Shown here: in pieces, positions 6,089 through 6,385 of the stretch
Layout of the letters: each line of letters begins with the position of its first letter
Numbering within the stretch: position 1 is the stretch's first letter
Assembly: GCA_015487985.1 (NCBI GenBank)
Contig: WFOP01000307.1
Location: 1-6,385, forward strand
Reading direction: 5' to 3'
DNA: 6,385 nt
Origin: Hyphomicrobiales bacterium
GTDB taxonomy: Bacteria; Pseudomonadota; Alphaproteobacteria; Rhizobiales; Devosiaceae
Notes under the pieces: model-generated
Database searches by the model: none
What the model was told of the DNA's origin: nothing
What the model saw: only the letters and a program-made list of their open reading frames with translations
Position numbers and translations under genes: made by a program

Positions 6089-6385
6089 TCAATCTCGCAG
6101 GGTGCGGCCGGTGAGAGACAGAAAAACATCATCCAACGTGGGGGAAGATACCTCCACAGCGATGGGTTCGATATTTTTTGCATCCAGTTTTCTGATGATA
6201 TCAGGCAGAACAGCGGGGCCATTTGGCATCTGAAGCTGCACAAGATTGCCGTTGATAATCGGCTCCAGCGCGCTCAGTTTTTCAGTAATGTTCGCCATGC
6301 GAGAAGCATCTTCATTGTTCCGCAGGGTGATCCTGATGGTGTCGCCAGAGATTTTTTCACGCAGCTCCTTTGGCGTGCCCTCACC
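6089..6385 (-). CDS. ABC transporter ATP-binding protein, C-terminal part only
   Basis: The last 98 codons of an ATPase subunit that enters from the right edge; the Walker A, signature and Walker B motifs lie outside the window. What remains is the C-terminal regulatory region of DrrA-like ATPases: GEGTPKELREKISGD at the beginning, where the nucleotide-binding domain normally ends with a G-T-P-x-E-L segment, a small alpha/beta domain in the middle, and the diagnostic ending SSPTLDDVFLSLTGRTLRD. This ending is typical of daunorubicin-resistance/NodI-type ATPases that pair with ABC-2 permeases, which agrees with the permease 16 nt downstream. Together they should form an exporter of two ATPases and two permeases in the inner membrane. 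Confidence 0.93.
   Translation of the reverse strand, partial: GEGTPKELREKISGDTIRITLRNNEDASRMANITEKLSALEPIINGNLVQLQMPNGPAVLPDIIRKLDAKNIEPIAVEVSSPTLDDVFLSLTGRTLRD

Noticed and set aside
6073..6243. 57-residue N-terminal extension of the ABC permease
   Set aside because: It overlaps the ATPase coding sequence in another frame, and the ATG at 6072 has its own AAGGA ribosome site.

Overview
The window looks like ordinary chromosome from a Gram-negative bacterium, most likely an alphaproteobacterium. This placement is inferred from the overall character of the proteins: a glutamine-dependent NAD synthetase, a class II DAHP synthase, a VIT-type transporter that begins with an HSHDP-like N-terminus, and a secreted beta-barrel protein. 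No rRNA or other phylogenetic marker is present, so genus cannot be given. There are no transposase, phage, CRISPR, tRNA or rRNA genes.

Layout, left to right. Positions 1-1501 (minus) carry nadE, open for 500 codons from a TTG start and running off the left edge before its stop. Positions 1502-1808 form a gene-free gap packed with palindromes: a perfect 17-bp inverted repeat next to the nadE ribosome binding site, three copies of a 44-bp hairpin element arranged at a 58-bp period, and a terminator-like hairpin behind the next gene. Positions 1809-2762 (minus) encode a signal-peptide-bearing outer-membrane beta-barrel protein. After a 210-bp gap with weak hairpins and a possible promoter, 2973-4313 (minus) is a complete class II DAHP synthase, the entry step of the shikimate pathway. 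A 215-bp divergent promoter region separates it from a VIT1/CCC1-family iron/manganese transporter (4529-5257, plus). This converges, with only 23 bp between stop codons, on an ABC-2 efflux operon (5281-6385, minus): a complete permease preceded by the C-terminal part of its ATPase, which is cut by the right edge.

The genes do not form one pathway. NAD synthesis, envelope, aromatic biosynthesis, metal transport and drug/lipid-type export sit side by side; only the ABC pair is clearly an operon. The most interesting material is non-coding: the palindrome-rich gap between the beta-barrel gene and nadE. I see no convincing new multi-gene system here.
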